Part shown: one piece after another, positions 32,438-40,744 of the stretch
Position numbering within the stretch: the stretch's first letter is position 1
How the letters are laid out: every line of letters begins with the position of its first letter
Origin: Paraferrimonas sedimenticola
Lineage (GTDB): Bacteria; Pseudomonadota; Gammaproteobacteria; Enterobacterales; Shewanellaceae
DNA: 64,000 nucleotides
Assembly: GCF_002282855.1 (NCBI RefSeq)
Contig: NZ_NRIR01000002.1
Coordinates: forward strand, 124,001-188,000
Reading direction: 5' to 3'
Notes under the pieces: model-generated
Seen by the model: the letters and a program-made list of their open reading frames with translations, nothing else
Database searches by the model: none
Told to the model about the DNA's origin: nothing
Position numbers and translations under genes: made by a program

Positions 32438-33367
32438 TTAGTTACCGTAAACTTCGTCCAAAATGCGCTTGGCACCGCGAGACAGAAGCTCGTCAGCCAA
32501 CTCAACACCTAGGCGCTCAAAGTCAGTTTTAGGACCAGAGATTTCGCCTTCGATGATCTCGTTGCCATCGGTGCTGCCAACTAGACCGCGCAAGTGCAAA
32601 GTGTCGCCGTCGATTTCAGAGTAGGCACCGATTGGCACCTGACAACCGCCTTCTAGGCGAGTGTTCATGGCGCGCTCGGCCAACACGCGGTAGCGAGTTT
32701 CTTTGTGCTCTAGTGGCGCAAGTAGCGCTTTAACGCGCTCGTCGTCGACACGACATTCGATACCCACAGCGCCTTGACCATTGGCTGGTAGCGACTCTTC
32801 AGCAGAGATAAAGCTCGCGATGCGTTCTTTAAGCTCCAAGCGAATCAGGCCTGCAGCGGCAAGAATAATGGCATCGTAATCGCCGTTATCCAGTTTGCCC
32901 AAACGAGTACCTACGTTGCCGCGAAGATCTTTAATCACTAGGTCTGGACGGCGAGCGCGCAACTGGCACTGACGGCGCAGACTGGAAGTACCGACTACAG
33001 CGCCTTCTGGCAATTCGTCGATGCTCTTATAGGTGTTTGATACAAATGCGTCGCGCGGGTCTTCGCGCTCACAGATGATTTCTAGGCCTAGACCTTCTGG
33101 GAAATCCACTGGCACGTCTTTCATGGAGTGCACGGCAATGTCCGCCGTGTTTTCTAGCATGCAGACTTCCAGTTCTTTAACGAACAGGCCTTTACCGCCA
33201 ACTTTCGCCAATGGAGTATCCAAAATGATATCGCCTTTGGTGCTCATAGGCAGCAGAATTACTTCCAAACCTGGATGCGCTTTTTCCAGTTCGGCTTTGA
33301 CAAATTCGGCCTGCCACATGGCCAATGGGCTCTTACGGGTGGCAATCCGTAGTTGTTGGTTTGACAT
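32438..33367 (-). CDS. hemC: Hydroxymethylbilane synthase (porphobilinogen deaminase) HemC
   Basis: Joins four porphobilinogens into hydroxymethylbilane. The dipyrromethane cofactor cysteine is C242 ([11 protein letters not shown]), the same number as in E. coli. N-terminal [17 protein letters not shown] and the [10 protein letters not shown] arginine cluster are intact. 309 aa. First gene of the hem operon, divergent from cyaA across a 207-base spacer with a CRP site. Confidence 0.97.
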   Translation of the reverse strand: MSNQQLRIATRKSPLAMWQAEFVKAELEKAHPGLEVILLPMSTKGDIILDTPLAKVGGKGLFVKELEVCMLENTADIAVHSMKDVPVDFPEGLGLEIICEREDPRDAFVSNTYKSIDELPEGAVVGTSSLRRQCQLRARRPDLVIKDLRGNVGTRLGKLDNGDYDAIILAAAGLIRLELKERIASFISAEESLPANGQGAVGIECRVDDERVKALLAPLEHKETRYRVLAERAMNTRLEGGCQVPIGAYSEIDGDTLHLRGLVGSTDGNEIIEGEISGPKTDFERLGVELADELLSRGAKRILDEVYGN

Positions 33368-33483
33368 CTTGCTAATTCCAATATTGCTAACTTTTAATCT
33401 GCGGTCATGCTAACACTGCCCCAAGGCTTATGTAAGCGACGCTTGTTTAATCTTTGACTTAGGCAGGAATTTCATCACCTAGG

Positions 33484-33505
33484 TTTTGTGATCGCGATCA
33501 CAAGA
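33484..33505. promoter_or_regulatory. CRP-cAMP binding site between hemC and cyaA
   Basis: TGTGA (33487-33491), six bases, TCACA (33498-33502), inside an 18-base perfect palindrome (33486-33503). It matches the CRP consensus at every core position. It lies 72 bases upstream of the cyaA start codon, where E. coli CRP feeds back on cyaA, and may also act on hemC. Confidence 0.9.
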
Positions 33506-33574
33506 TTAGAAGGGCGTGTTGGAAACTGTTACCATAGTCACAGTTTTCTTCTTATCGATTAGAGTGTTGGAACA

Positions 33575-35623
33575 TTGAACTTAGCGCTTGAGCCCGACTT
33601 GGAATTTGCCTTTGAAACGGCAGAACGGGTCAATCGGTTGCGATTGCAGCGTGCGGTTGCTCTGTACTCAGCCCACATTGAAGCCAAGTTCGCGCTTTTG
33701 CCCAGCTTGTTTCATTATCACGACCCCGCATTACCCGGATTTATCGAAGGTGATGTGCCCCACGGTATCGAGGCGTTCGACCAAGAACTGTCCACCGCTG
33801 CGTTGCGTCAAAACGAACTCCTACGTCCATCTCACTTTTTCCAAGGGCATGCCGACTTGCTCGGCATCTATGTCATGGGCAGCAGCGGCACCTTTGGCTT
33901 TAGCGCTGATAGTGATATCGACCTGTGGGTTATCTATCGAGCTGAGTTGCAGCCCAGGGATCTGGAGCTGCTCAAGCTCAAATGCGATCGCATCAGCGAT
34001 TATTTCGCCGACTTTGGCATGGAGCTCAATTGTTATCTGGTTAACCCGAATCAGTTCGTCAAAGGTGAGCGCTGCTCGATTCAAGAAGATGCCAGTGGGT
34101 CGGCACAGCATTGGTTACTGCTCGATGAGTTCTATCGTACTCACATTAAGCTCGCCGGACTGACGGTTCAGTGGTGGCCGCGAGCGTACGGGCGGAGCTC
34201 GCTTGGGTTAGAGCTGGGCGACTTATCTCAACTGCCCGCGAGTGAATACTTTGGCGCCACTCTTTGGCAGTTACACAAGGGTCAGGCCCGTCCGCACAAA
34301 TCCCTGATGAAGACCTTGCTGCTAGAAGCCTACTCAGAGGAATATCCCGGCGGTGAACTGCTGTCTACCACTCTTTGGCGCAATGCCTGCAACGGCGATT
34401 ACTCCTGTAGCAACGACCCTTATGTTTTATTATTGGCTAGAGTCAGTCGTTATTTGAGTCAGCACTACGATGACGATCGTCTCAAGCTGGTGCGCCAAGG
34501 GTTTTACATGAAAAGTGGGGTGCGTTTATCGGACCCTAAGCAGCCTCGCGATTGGCGCTATCCATACATGGAAGAACTGGTCAACGAATGGGGTTTCTCC
34601 CAGCATCAAATCGCTTTTCTCGACCAGGCTCAGTACTGGGACCTGAACGAGTTGCAGCAAATGAACCAGCGAGTGGATGAAATTCTTTTATCCAGTTACA
34701 ACCATTTGGTGAAATTTGCCGGTAACCATCATTTGGACCACGAGCTCACTCTTGATGATTTGGGGCTGTTGACTCGGCGTTTGCACACGCGTTTCAGCAC
34801 CGACCCTCATCAAGTCGAGCGAGTTAACCAGCTTTGGAGCAAGGCAACTGGCGAAGCGATATTGGCTATTGTGCCAAAAGACGGCGCTTGGCAACTCAAT
34901 GCGCATCGAGTCGGCAGCGGCCCAAGGTGTGCGCCACGCCCATTGAAAACCTCGCGCCATCGCTTGGATCTAGTGCTTTGGGCTGTGCTGAACAAAGCCA
35001 GTAAAGCCAAGACTCAGTGGCGATTGGGCGCGCCCAATTCCAGCGAAAAACCCAACAAAAAGTCCTGTAAATGGTTAGCACAAGTCGCCAAACACTTTAG
35101 AGCGCCAATGCGCAGCTTTGAAAAGGTCAGCTTGGCTCAATTAAAAGCGCCAACTCGCTTAATGAAAGTCAGTTTGGTGTTGAACAGCGAAATCGACCCG
35201 ACCACTGAGTTAAAAGGCCATAGCTTTGCGCTCAATGTGCTAGGCGGTTCGGTGTTTCACATGGGTAAAAGCAAGACCAACTTACTCGGTAGTGTTGCAT
35301 TGGTGACCTACTCCAGCTGGGGCGCTTGGCGAGTACAACATTATCAAGGTGCGGACGCTTTGATGGCGGCGGCCAGCGATCTGATTGATGAACCTGAGCT
35401 GGATTGGGAACAGATTGAAATTATCAGTGCTTCAGCGAAAGCCAGTCGCAATTTGATAGAGGCCACTCGAGTCCGCTTACAACAGGCGCAATCATTGACT
35501 CAGTGTGCGCAGCAAGAAGGGCCAAACGAGCTAGAGTGGCGCGTTGGTGATAAAGCCTATGAGCTTCAGTTTGCTAACGGGCGCTTGCATTGGAAAGAGG
35601 CTCCATCTAGCAAACACCCCTAA
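33575..35623 (+). CDS. cyaA: Class I adenylate cyclase CyaA, short C-terminus
   Basis: Makes cAMP for CRP. The catalytic nucleotidyltransferase motif reads GSSGTFGFSADSDIDLW with S103, S113, D114 and D116 aligning with the E. coli active site. The start is TTG, as in E. coli cyaA, where the poor start limits synthesis; no upstream ATG is available. The protein is 682 aa against 848 in E. coli. The match runs through the catalytic half and much of the second half, but the last 150 or so residues of the C-terminal regulatory domain are missing. Only 45 bases separate its stop from cyaY, so there is no downstream remnant. Confidence 0.93.
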   Translation: MNLALEPDLEFAFETAERVNRLRLQRAVALYSAHIEAKFALLPSLFHYHDPALPGFIEGDVPHGIEAFDQELSTAALRQNELLRPSHFFQGHADLLGIYVMGSSGTFGFSADSDIDLWVIYRAELQPRDLELLKLKCDRISDYFADFGMELNCYLVNPNQFVKGERCSIQEDASGSAQHWLLLDEFYRTHIKLAGLTVQWWPRAYGRSSLGLELGDLSQLPASEYFGATLWQLHKGQARPHKSLMKTLLLEAYSEEYPGGELLSTTLWRNACNGDYSCSNDPYVLLLARVSRYLSQHYDDDRLKLVRQGFYMKSGVRLSDPKQPRDWRYPYMEELVNEWGFSQHQIAFLDQAQYWDLNELQQMNQRVDEILLSSYNHLVKFAGNHHLDHELTLDDLGLLTRRLHTRFSTDPHQVERVNQLWSKATGEAILAIVPKDGAWQLNAHRVGSGPRCAPRPLKTSRHRLDLVLWAVLNKASKAKTQWRLGAPNSSEKPNKKSCKWLAQVAKHFRAPMRSFEKVSLAQLKAPTRLMKVSLVLNSEIDPTTELKGHSFALNVLGGSVFHMGKSKTNLLGSVALVTYSSWGAWRVQHYQGADALMAAASDLIDEPELDWEQIEIISASAKASRNLIEATRVRLQQAQSLTQCAQQEGPNELEWRVGDKAYELQFANGRLHWKEAPSSKHP

Positions 35624-35668
35624 CACAACTCAATCAAACCACTAGCTTATACGACTGGGCCAAAACAA

Positions 35669-35989
35669 TTAGCTCAAGTCCAGAGCTTCGCCGCTAAGCT
35701 TGTCAACCATATCGATAAGCACCACATCTAGGGTTATCTGGTTACGCTCGTCGAACCAATCTTTATTATCGCCGCGGTATTGGTAATGAGAGGCGCCTAG
35801 TTTGCTGGCAAGCCAAAGCTCGTGCAGCGGCTCTTGCTTGTTAAGTACCAGCTGACCACCGTCGTCGAACTCTAGGGTCATCACATTTCCACTGCGGTCT
35901 ACATCGATATCCAGTTCGTTGGAATCGATGGCGTGTTCTACCCGATTCATAAAATCGTCAGCGACTTGATGAAATTCACTATCGGTCAT
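35669..35989 (-). CDS. cyaY: Frataxin-like iron-sulfur protein CyaY
   Basis: Bacterial frataxin that binds iron and modulates iron-sulfur cluster assembly. 106 aa with an acidic first helix (residues about 1-25) and a central sheet (VMTLEFDDGGQLVLNKQEPLHELWLA, about 36-62). It lies convergent with cyaA and divergent from lptM-lysA, the standard place. Confidence 0.95.
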   Translation of the reverse strand: MTDSEFHQVADDFMNRVEHAIDSNELDIDVDRSGNVMTLEFDDGGQLVLNKQEPLHELWLASKLGASHYQYRGDNKDWFDERNQITLDVVLIDMVDKLSGEALDLS

Positions 35990-36072
35990 CTAGTTAAGCT
36001 CTTTGCAAAGTGAATGATGAGTGCGATTATAGAGCCCATACCATTTATCAAACAAGAAGCTGAAAGCCACTG

Positions 36073-36243
36073 ATGCGCACTCTATCAATATTTTTCCTGT
36101 GCCTGTTGTTGAGTCTTGGCGGCCTGTCCGGTTGCGGGCAAAAGGGTCCGCTGTACAAAGCCGACCCAGAACAGACCAATCAACCCCCAGCGCAAACGAC
36201 CTCAGCAGAGTCTGAGTCAAGTGCTTCTAATCAACAAGAATAG
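36073..36243 (+). CDS. lptM: LPS-assembly lipoprotein LptM (YifL)
   Basis: Short lipoprotein of 56 aa. A hydrophobic signal peptide (MRTLSIFFLCLLLSLGGLSG) ends in a lipobox LSGC with the lipidated cysteine at residue 21, followed by GQKGPLY, the LptM family signature. In E. coli LptM helps oxidative maturation of the LptD-LptE translocon. The mature tail is Gln/Ser/Glu-rich. It ends 11 bases before lysA and is probably co-transcribed with it. Confidence 0.9.
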   Translation: MRTLSIFFLCLLLSLGGLSGCGQKGPLYKADPEQTNQPPAQTTSAESESSASNQQE

Positions 36244-36254
36244 CGGAGCAGGTT

Positions 36255-37499
36255 ATGGATTACTTTCAGTATCGCGACGGTGAATTGTTCGCCGAAGAAT
36301 GCTCCTTGAGCCAGCTGGCTGAGCGTCATGGCACGCCTTTTTATTGCTACTCTCGTGCCACCATCGAGCGTCACTGGCATGCTTTTAACAACGCGGTCAA
36401 AGACCATCCGCATTTGATCTGTTACGCGGTTAAGGCCAACTCCAATCTGGCGGTGCTCAACTTGATGGCGCGCATGGGCAGCGGCTTTGATATCGTCTCG
36501 GGTGGTGAATTGGCTCGAGTTATTGAAGCGGGAGGCGATCCGGCCAAAGTGGTGTTTTCCGGCGTAGGCAAGAGCGTCGAGGAAATGGAACAGGCGCTGA
36601 ATGCGGGCATTTATTGCTTTAACGTAGAATCGGAAGCTGAGTTAGAGCGCCTTAACCAGGTGGCCTTACGCCTTGGTAAAGTGGCGCCTGTGTCGGTTCG
36701 CGTAAACCCAGATGTAGACGCTGGTACCCATCCCTACATTTCCACCGGACTGACGGAAAATAAATTTGGCATTCCTATGTCGCAGGCGGTTGAAGTGTTC
36801 AAAACCGCGGCCGGGTTGGCAGGTATCGCGGTAAAAGGGGTGGATTGTCACATTGGCTCTCAGCTCATCGAAATCCCGCCGTTTATTGACGCGTTAGAGC
36901 GATTATTGGGCTTAATCGATCAGTTGCAAGGCATGGGCATTGAAATCGAACACCTAGACGTGGGCGGTGGCCTTGGGGTGAACTACGGCGATGAGAACCC
37001 ACCGCACCCGGACCAGTATGCCGCCGCTTTGTTGAAGAAGCTTGGCGATCGAAAGCTTAAGCTGATTTTTGAGCCAGGGCGCGCCATCATGGCCAATGCT
37101 GGCGTGTTAGTCACCAAGATTGAGTACCTCAAACGCAACGGCGATAAGCGCTTTGCTGTGGTTGACGCGGCCATGAACGACTTGTTGCGCCCGGCGCTGT
37201 ACTCGGCTTGGCAAAATATTATTCCTTTGGTGCCCCGTGAAGGCCAAGAGCACAGTTACGATGTGGTTGGGCCGATTTGCGAAACCGGTGATTTCATTGG
37301 CAAGAATCGAATGCTTAGCCTAGCAGCCGGTGATTTGCTGGCGGTGCGCAGTGCTGGTGCTTATGGCTTTGCGATGGCGTCAAACTACAACTCTCGCCCA
37401 AGAGTTGCCGAGATCATGGTGGATTCGAGTCAGGATTATGTGGTGCGGGCTCGCGAAAGCGTGCAACAACTGTGGCAAGGCGAGCAAAAATTACCGTAA
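36255..37499 (+). CDS. lysA: Diaminopimelate decarboxylase LysA
   Basis: PLP enzyme that converts meso-DAP to lysine. The PLP lysine is K60 (CYAVKANSN). The glycine-rich phosphate loop (DVGGGLGVNYG) and the CETGDF dimer-contributed active-site motif are present. 414 aa. GGAG lies seven bases before the ATG. In this neighbourhood lysA-dapF-DUF484-xerC-yigB run in one direction, and the cluster connects to the mDAP-type MurE in the dcw region. Confidence 0.97.
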   Translation: MDYFQYRDGELFAEECSLSQLAERHGTPFYCYSRATIERHWHAFNNAVKDHPHLICYAVKANSNLAVLNLMARMGSGFDIVSGGELARVIEAGGDPAKVVFSGVGKSVEEMEQALNAGIYCFNVESEAELERLNQVALRLGKVAPVSVRVNPDVDAGTHPYISTGLTENKFGIPMSQAVEVFKTAAGLAGIAVKGVDCHIGSQLIEIPPFIDALERLLGLIDQLQGMGIEIEHLDVGGGLGVNYGDENPPHPDQYAAALLKKLGDRKLKLIFEPGRAIMANAGVLVTKIEYLKRNGDKRFAVVDAAMNDLLRPALYSAWQNIIPLVPREGQEHSYDVVGPICETGDFIGKNRMLSLAAGDLLAVRSAGAYGFAMASNYNSRPRVAEIMVDSSQDYVVRARESVQQLWQGEQKLP

Positions 37500-37531
37500 A
37501 CTGGCGCTAGTAACGATTTAAGAGTCATTGA

Positions 37532-38362
37532 ATGTTATTTCAATTTTCTAAAATGCACGGTTTGGGCAATGACTTCATGGTGGTCGACGCGGTCACTCAG
37601 AATGTCTACTTCTCACCGGAGCAAATAAAGCGCTTAGCGGATCGCAACCAAGGGGTTGGTTTTGACCAGTTGTTGATGGTTGAACCACCCTACGACCCAG
37701 ATTTGGATTTTCACTACCGTATCTTCAACTCGGATGGCAGCGAAGTGGAGCAGTGTGGCAATGGTGCCCGTTGTTTTGCCCGCTTTGTGCGTCACAAGGG
37801 TCTGACCAACAAGAACTCGGTCAAGGTCAGCACCACAGCCGGCAAAATGACCCTGCGTTTTGAAAAGGACAATCTGGTCGCAGTGAACATGGGTGTGCCA
37901 GAATTCGAGCCCAACCGCGTGCCATTTAAAGCCAAAAAGTCAGAGAAGACTTATTTGATTCAGGCGCTTGATCAGACCTTTTTCGCCGGTGTGGTCAGCA
38001 TGGGCAACCCGCATTGTGTGATTGAAGTGGACGATGTGGAAAACACGGATGTAGATACCATAGGGGCGGCGATCACTCGCCATGAGCGTTTTCCAAAGGG
38101 TGTGAATGTGGGCTTTGTCCAGATTCTTGCTGAAAATCGTGTTAAGTTAAGAGTTTACGAGCGTGGAGTTGGGGAAACTCAGGCTTGTGGTAGCGGTGCG
38201 TGCGCAGCAGTAGCTGTCGCCAAACTGCAGGGAAAACTCGGTCGACGTGTGCAAGTGGAACTCACAGGCGGACGTTTGAATATCCTTTGGGACGGAGCGG
38301 GCAAACCGCTCACCATGATAGGCCCGGCCGAGCACATTTTTGACGGACAAATGCAGCTATGA
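37532..38362 (+). CDS. dapF: Diaminopimelate epimerase DapF
   Basis: PLP-independent epimerase turning LL-DAP into meso-DAP. The two catalytic cysteines are C75 ([10 protein letters not shown]) and C219 ([10 protein letters not shown]). 276 aa, standard. Its last bases overlap the start of the DUF484 gene (ATGA). Confidence 0.97.
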   Translation: MLFQFSKMHGLGNDFMVVDAVTQNVYFSPEQIKRLADRNQGVGFDQLLMVEPPYDPDLDFHYRIFNSDGSEVEQCGNGARCFARFVRHKGLTNKNSVKVSTTAGKMTLRFEKDNLVAVNMGVPEFEPNRVPFKAKKSEKTYLIQALDQTFFAGVVSMGNPHCVIEVDDVENTDVDTIGAAITRHERFPKGVNVGFVQILAENRVKLRVYERGVGETQACGSGACAAVAVAKLQGKLGRRVQVELTGGRLNILWDGAGKPLTMIGPAEHIFDGQMQL

Positions 38363-39042
38363 CCTCGAGTCACTCAAATCCACTCAACTCAGAGCTAGGG
38401 CAGGAACTAGAACAGCAACTGGCGCATGTGGCCAGCTTGGATGCGCGTATGGTGCGCGATTACTTGCTAGAACACCCAGATTTCTTTGCTCATCATCCAG
38501 AGCTACTGCTTACCTTGCGCTTGAGCCATCAACAAAAAGGCTCGGTGTCTTTGATTGAGCGCCAGCAAGAAACCATGCGCCAACGCATGCGCCAACTCGA
38601 AGAAGAAATCACCAACCTGATGACAGTTGCTACTCGCAACGAGCAAATTTTCCGATTTAATTCGGCGTTGTGTCTGGAGCTTCTAAAGGCCAAGTCTCGC
38701 GATGAGATCTTGACTTTGATGCGCGACAGCTTGCAGGCGGAATTTGCCATTCGCCGCGTAGAGATTGTCGAGGTAGAAAAAGATAACTTCGGTGCACAGA
38801 AGGTGTATCAGCACCGACTGATCGCCGGGCAGTACTTTGGCCGGTTGAGCGACGCTGAAAGTCAAAGCTTGTTCCGCGCGCCTGTGGGTTCGGTTGCCCT
38901 ACTGAAATTGGACTTTGACGAGACTCCGGCCATTTTGGCGTTTGCTCACGACGACCCGGCACACTTTCACTCGCGCATGGATAGCCTATTGCTAGACCAA
39001 CTGCGCCAACAGCTGAACTATCAGTTTCCGCTGCTTCCCTAA
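38359..39042 (+). CDS. DUF484 family protein
   Basis: 227-aa cytoplasmic protein of the DUF484 family: a helical N-terminal region with the typical [16 protein letters not shown] segment (about residues 35-50), a coiled coil (about 65-95), then a GAF-like domain. The family is nearly always found between dapF and xerC. Its function is unknown; a link to XerC or cell-wall metabolism is suggested only by context. The start overlaps dapF by four bases, and xerC follows after two. Confidence 0.9.
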   Translation: MTSSHSNPLNSELGQELEQQLAHVASLDARMVRDYLLEHPDFFAHHPELLLTLRLSHQQKGSVSLIERQQETMRQRMRQLEEEITNLMTVATRNEQIFRFNSALCLELLKAKSRDEILTLMRDSLQAEFAIRRVEIVEVEKDNFGAQKVYQHRLIAGQYFGRLSDAESQSLFRAPVGSVALLKLDFDETPAILAFAHDDPAHFHSRMDSLLLDQLRQQLNYQFPLLP

Positions 39043-39044
39043 TC

Positions 39045-39965
39045 ATGGACTGGCTCGCCGAGTATCGACAACACCTGGCTAGTGAGCGGGTGTACTCGGC
39101 GCACACGGTTCGCCTGTATCTATTTGAACTTGAACGTATTCAGTCGCTAATCTGTGGTGATGCGGATACTCGTGTCGATTGGACTCGCCTTAATTCAGCA
39201 CAGCTGCAAGGGGCTATGATCGGTCTTAAGAAGCAGGGTTTGTCTGCCAAATCCATCGGCTTGAGCTTATCGGCGCTTAAAGGGCTCTATCAGTATCTGC
39301 TGCGTTGTGACGCGATTGAAGACAGTCCTGCTGAGAATCTGATTGCGCCCAAGGTAGGTAAAGTCTTACCCAAGAATTTGGATGCCGACAGTATCGATGC
39401 GCTGTTGAGTATTGACGACAAGGACCCAATATCCCTGCGCGATTTGGCCATTATGGAATTGTTTTACTCATCGGGATTGCGTTTAGCCGAGTTGTCGGCG
39501 CTGGATGAGGCTGATCTGAACTTTGATGAGGGATTGGTCAGTGTCTTGGGTAAGGGTAACAAGCAACGAATTCTGCCCATGGGGCGCAAGGCCATTCAAG
39601 CGCTGCAAGCTTGGTTGGCGGTTCGCACCGATATGGCCACAGTGGGTGAGAACGCCCTGTTTGTTAGCCAGCGCGGCGGACGTTTGTCGCATCGCGCGAT
39701 TCAGGCGCGTTTGTCTCATTGGGCGCAAAAACAAGGACTGCCTGCCGGGGTGCATCCGCACAAACTAAGGCACTCGTTTGCGACTCATATGCTTGAGAGC
39801 AGCGCCGATCTTCGTTCGGTGCAAGAGTTGTTAGGCCACGCCAACTTATCCACCACTCAGGTGTATACCCATTTGGATTTTCAGCACTTGGCCAGTGTGT
39901 ATGATCAAGCGCATCCTCGAGCTGCTATAGAGACAAGCGCTTCCAACAAGAAAGCCAAATCATGA
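39045..39965 (+). CDS. xerC: Tyrosine recombinase XerC
   Basis: Site-specific recombinase that, with XerD, resolves chromosome dimers at dif. N-terminal SAM-like core-binding domain (residues 1-90), then the catalytic domain with R146, H239, R242, H265 and the nucleophile Y274 (all visible). 306 aa. It is part of the housekeeping lysA-dapF-DUF484-xerC-yigB group, so it is XerC rather than a mobile-element integrase. Its stop overlaps yigB by four bases. Confidence 0.96.
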   Translation: MDWLAEYRQHLASERVYSAHTVRLYLFELERIQSLICGDADTRVDWTRLNSAQLQGAMIGLKKQGLSAKSIGLSLSALKGLYQYLLRCDAIEDSPAENLIAPKVGKVLPKNLDADSIDALLSIDDKDPISLRDLAIMELFYSSGLRLAELSALDEADLNFDEGLVSVLGKGNKQRILPMGRKAIQALQAWLAVRTDMATVGENALFVSQRGGRLSHRAIQARLSHWAQKQGLPAGVHPHKLRHSFATHMLESSADLRSVQELLGHANLSTTQVYTHLDFQHLASVYDQAHPRAAIETSASNKKAKS

Positions 39966-40678
39966 TTCGACACTACCTCAGACATGGACCGATAAAGGCC
40001 ATTAGTTTTGATTTAGACGACTGTCTTTACGACAACCGGCCGCCGCTGAAAGCTGCCCTTGATGAGCTTCAGGGTTTTCTCGAAGGGGTGGATGCTCGAT
40101 TTGCTAGTTGGAGCTACAAAGACTGGTTTGCTTTAAAGCTGGCCTGTCAGCGCGCTGCACCTCAGCTAAACCATTCGGTCAGCCAAACTCGATTGGCCAC
40201 CTTGCTGTTGGCCTTTGAGCGCTATCAGATTGCTGATGCGCAGGCTTTGGCCGAGCGTGCCATGGCATTGTTCATCAAAAAACGCTCCGAGCTCAACGTA
40301 GACGCGGCTACCAAGCAGTTGTTGAGTGACTTGAGAAAAGACTATTCGCTGGTGGCCATCACCAATGGCAATTTGGATATGGATGTTAGTGGTTTAGCAG
40401 AGTGCTTTGATTTGACGTTGCAAGCCGAAGTTGGCCAGCGGGCTAAACCGCATTCGTGTATGTTTGCCAAAGCCTGCGAAAAGCTGGCCATTTTGCCCTC
40501 GCAACTGATGCACATTGGTGATCACCCGCGAACCGATGTGGGTGGTGCCAGAGACTTTGGCGCGGTGAGTGTGTGGCTGAATCCAGGCTTTGGCCATGAG
40601 CAACCAAGAGCCCTGCATCGAAGCCTACCTCACTGGCAAATATCTGAGCTGCAGGAGTTAGCCCAGCTGGTATACTAG
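39962..40678 (+). CDS. yigB: HAD-family phosphatase YigB
   Basis: HAD hydrolase; E. coli YigB dephosphorylates 5-amino-6-(5-phosphoribitylamino)uracil in riboflavin synthesis and also FMN. Motif I reads DLDDCLYD with catalytic D17 and D19; the usual Thr is Cys here. Motif II is in VAITNGN, and motif IV in MHIGDHPRTDVGGA. 238 aa. The stop codon coincides with a possible extended -10 for uvrD. Confidence 0.88.
   Translation: MIRHYLRHGPIKAISFDLDDCLYDNRPPLKAALDELQGFLEGVDARFASWSYKDWFALKLACQRAAPQLNHSVSQTRLATLLLAFERYQIADAQALAERAMALFIKKRSELNVDAATKQLLSDLRKDYSLVAITNGNLDMDVSGLAECFDLTLQAEVGQRAKPHSCMFAKACEKLAILPSQLMHIGDHPRTDVGGARDFGAVSVWLNPGFGHEQPRALHRSLPHWQISELQELAQLVY
40668..40676 (+). promoter_or_regulatory. 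Possible extended -10 promoter for uvrD
   Basis: TGG directly before TATACT (40671-40676), at the yigB stop. No good -35 is visible, and I see no LexA box here, although E. coli uvrD has one. Confidence 0.3.
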
Positions 40679-40744
40679 GCGCACTTGCAGCACCCTGCGA
40701 GTTCGTTTCTCCAACCTAAAAAGTATTATCACGGAGCCCGCCTA

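Noticed and set aside
39045-39965. Tyrosine recombinase as a sign of an integrated element
   Set aside because: It lies in the conserved lysA-dapF-DUF484-xerC-yigB-uvrD order and has the normal XerC length, so it is the housekeeping enzyme. The tRNA genes nearby show no flanking integrase or attachment-site duplication.
40679-40744. LexA box upstream of uvrD
   Set aside because: I looked for CTGT-N8-ACAG because E. coli uvrD has one. No match is present in this spacer.
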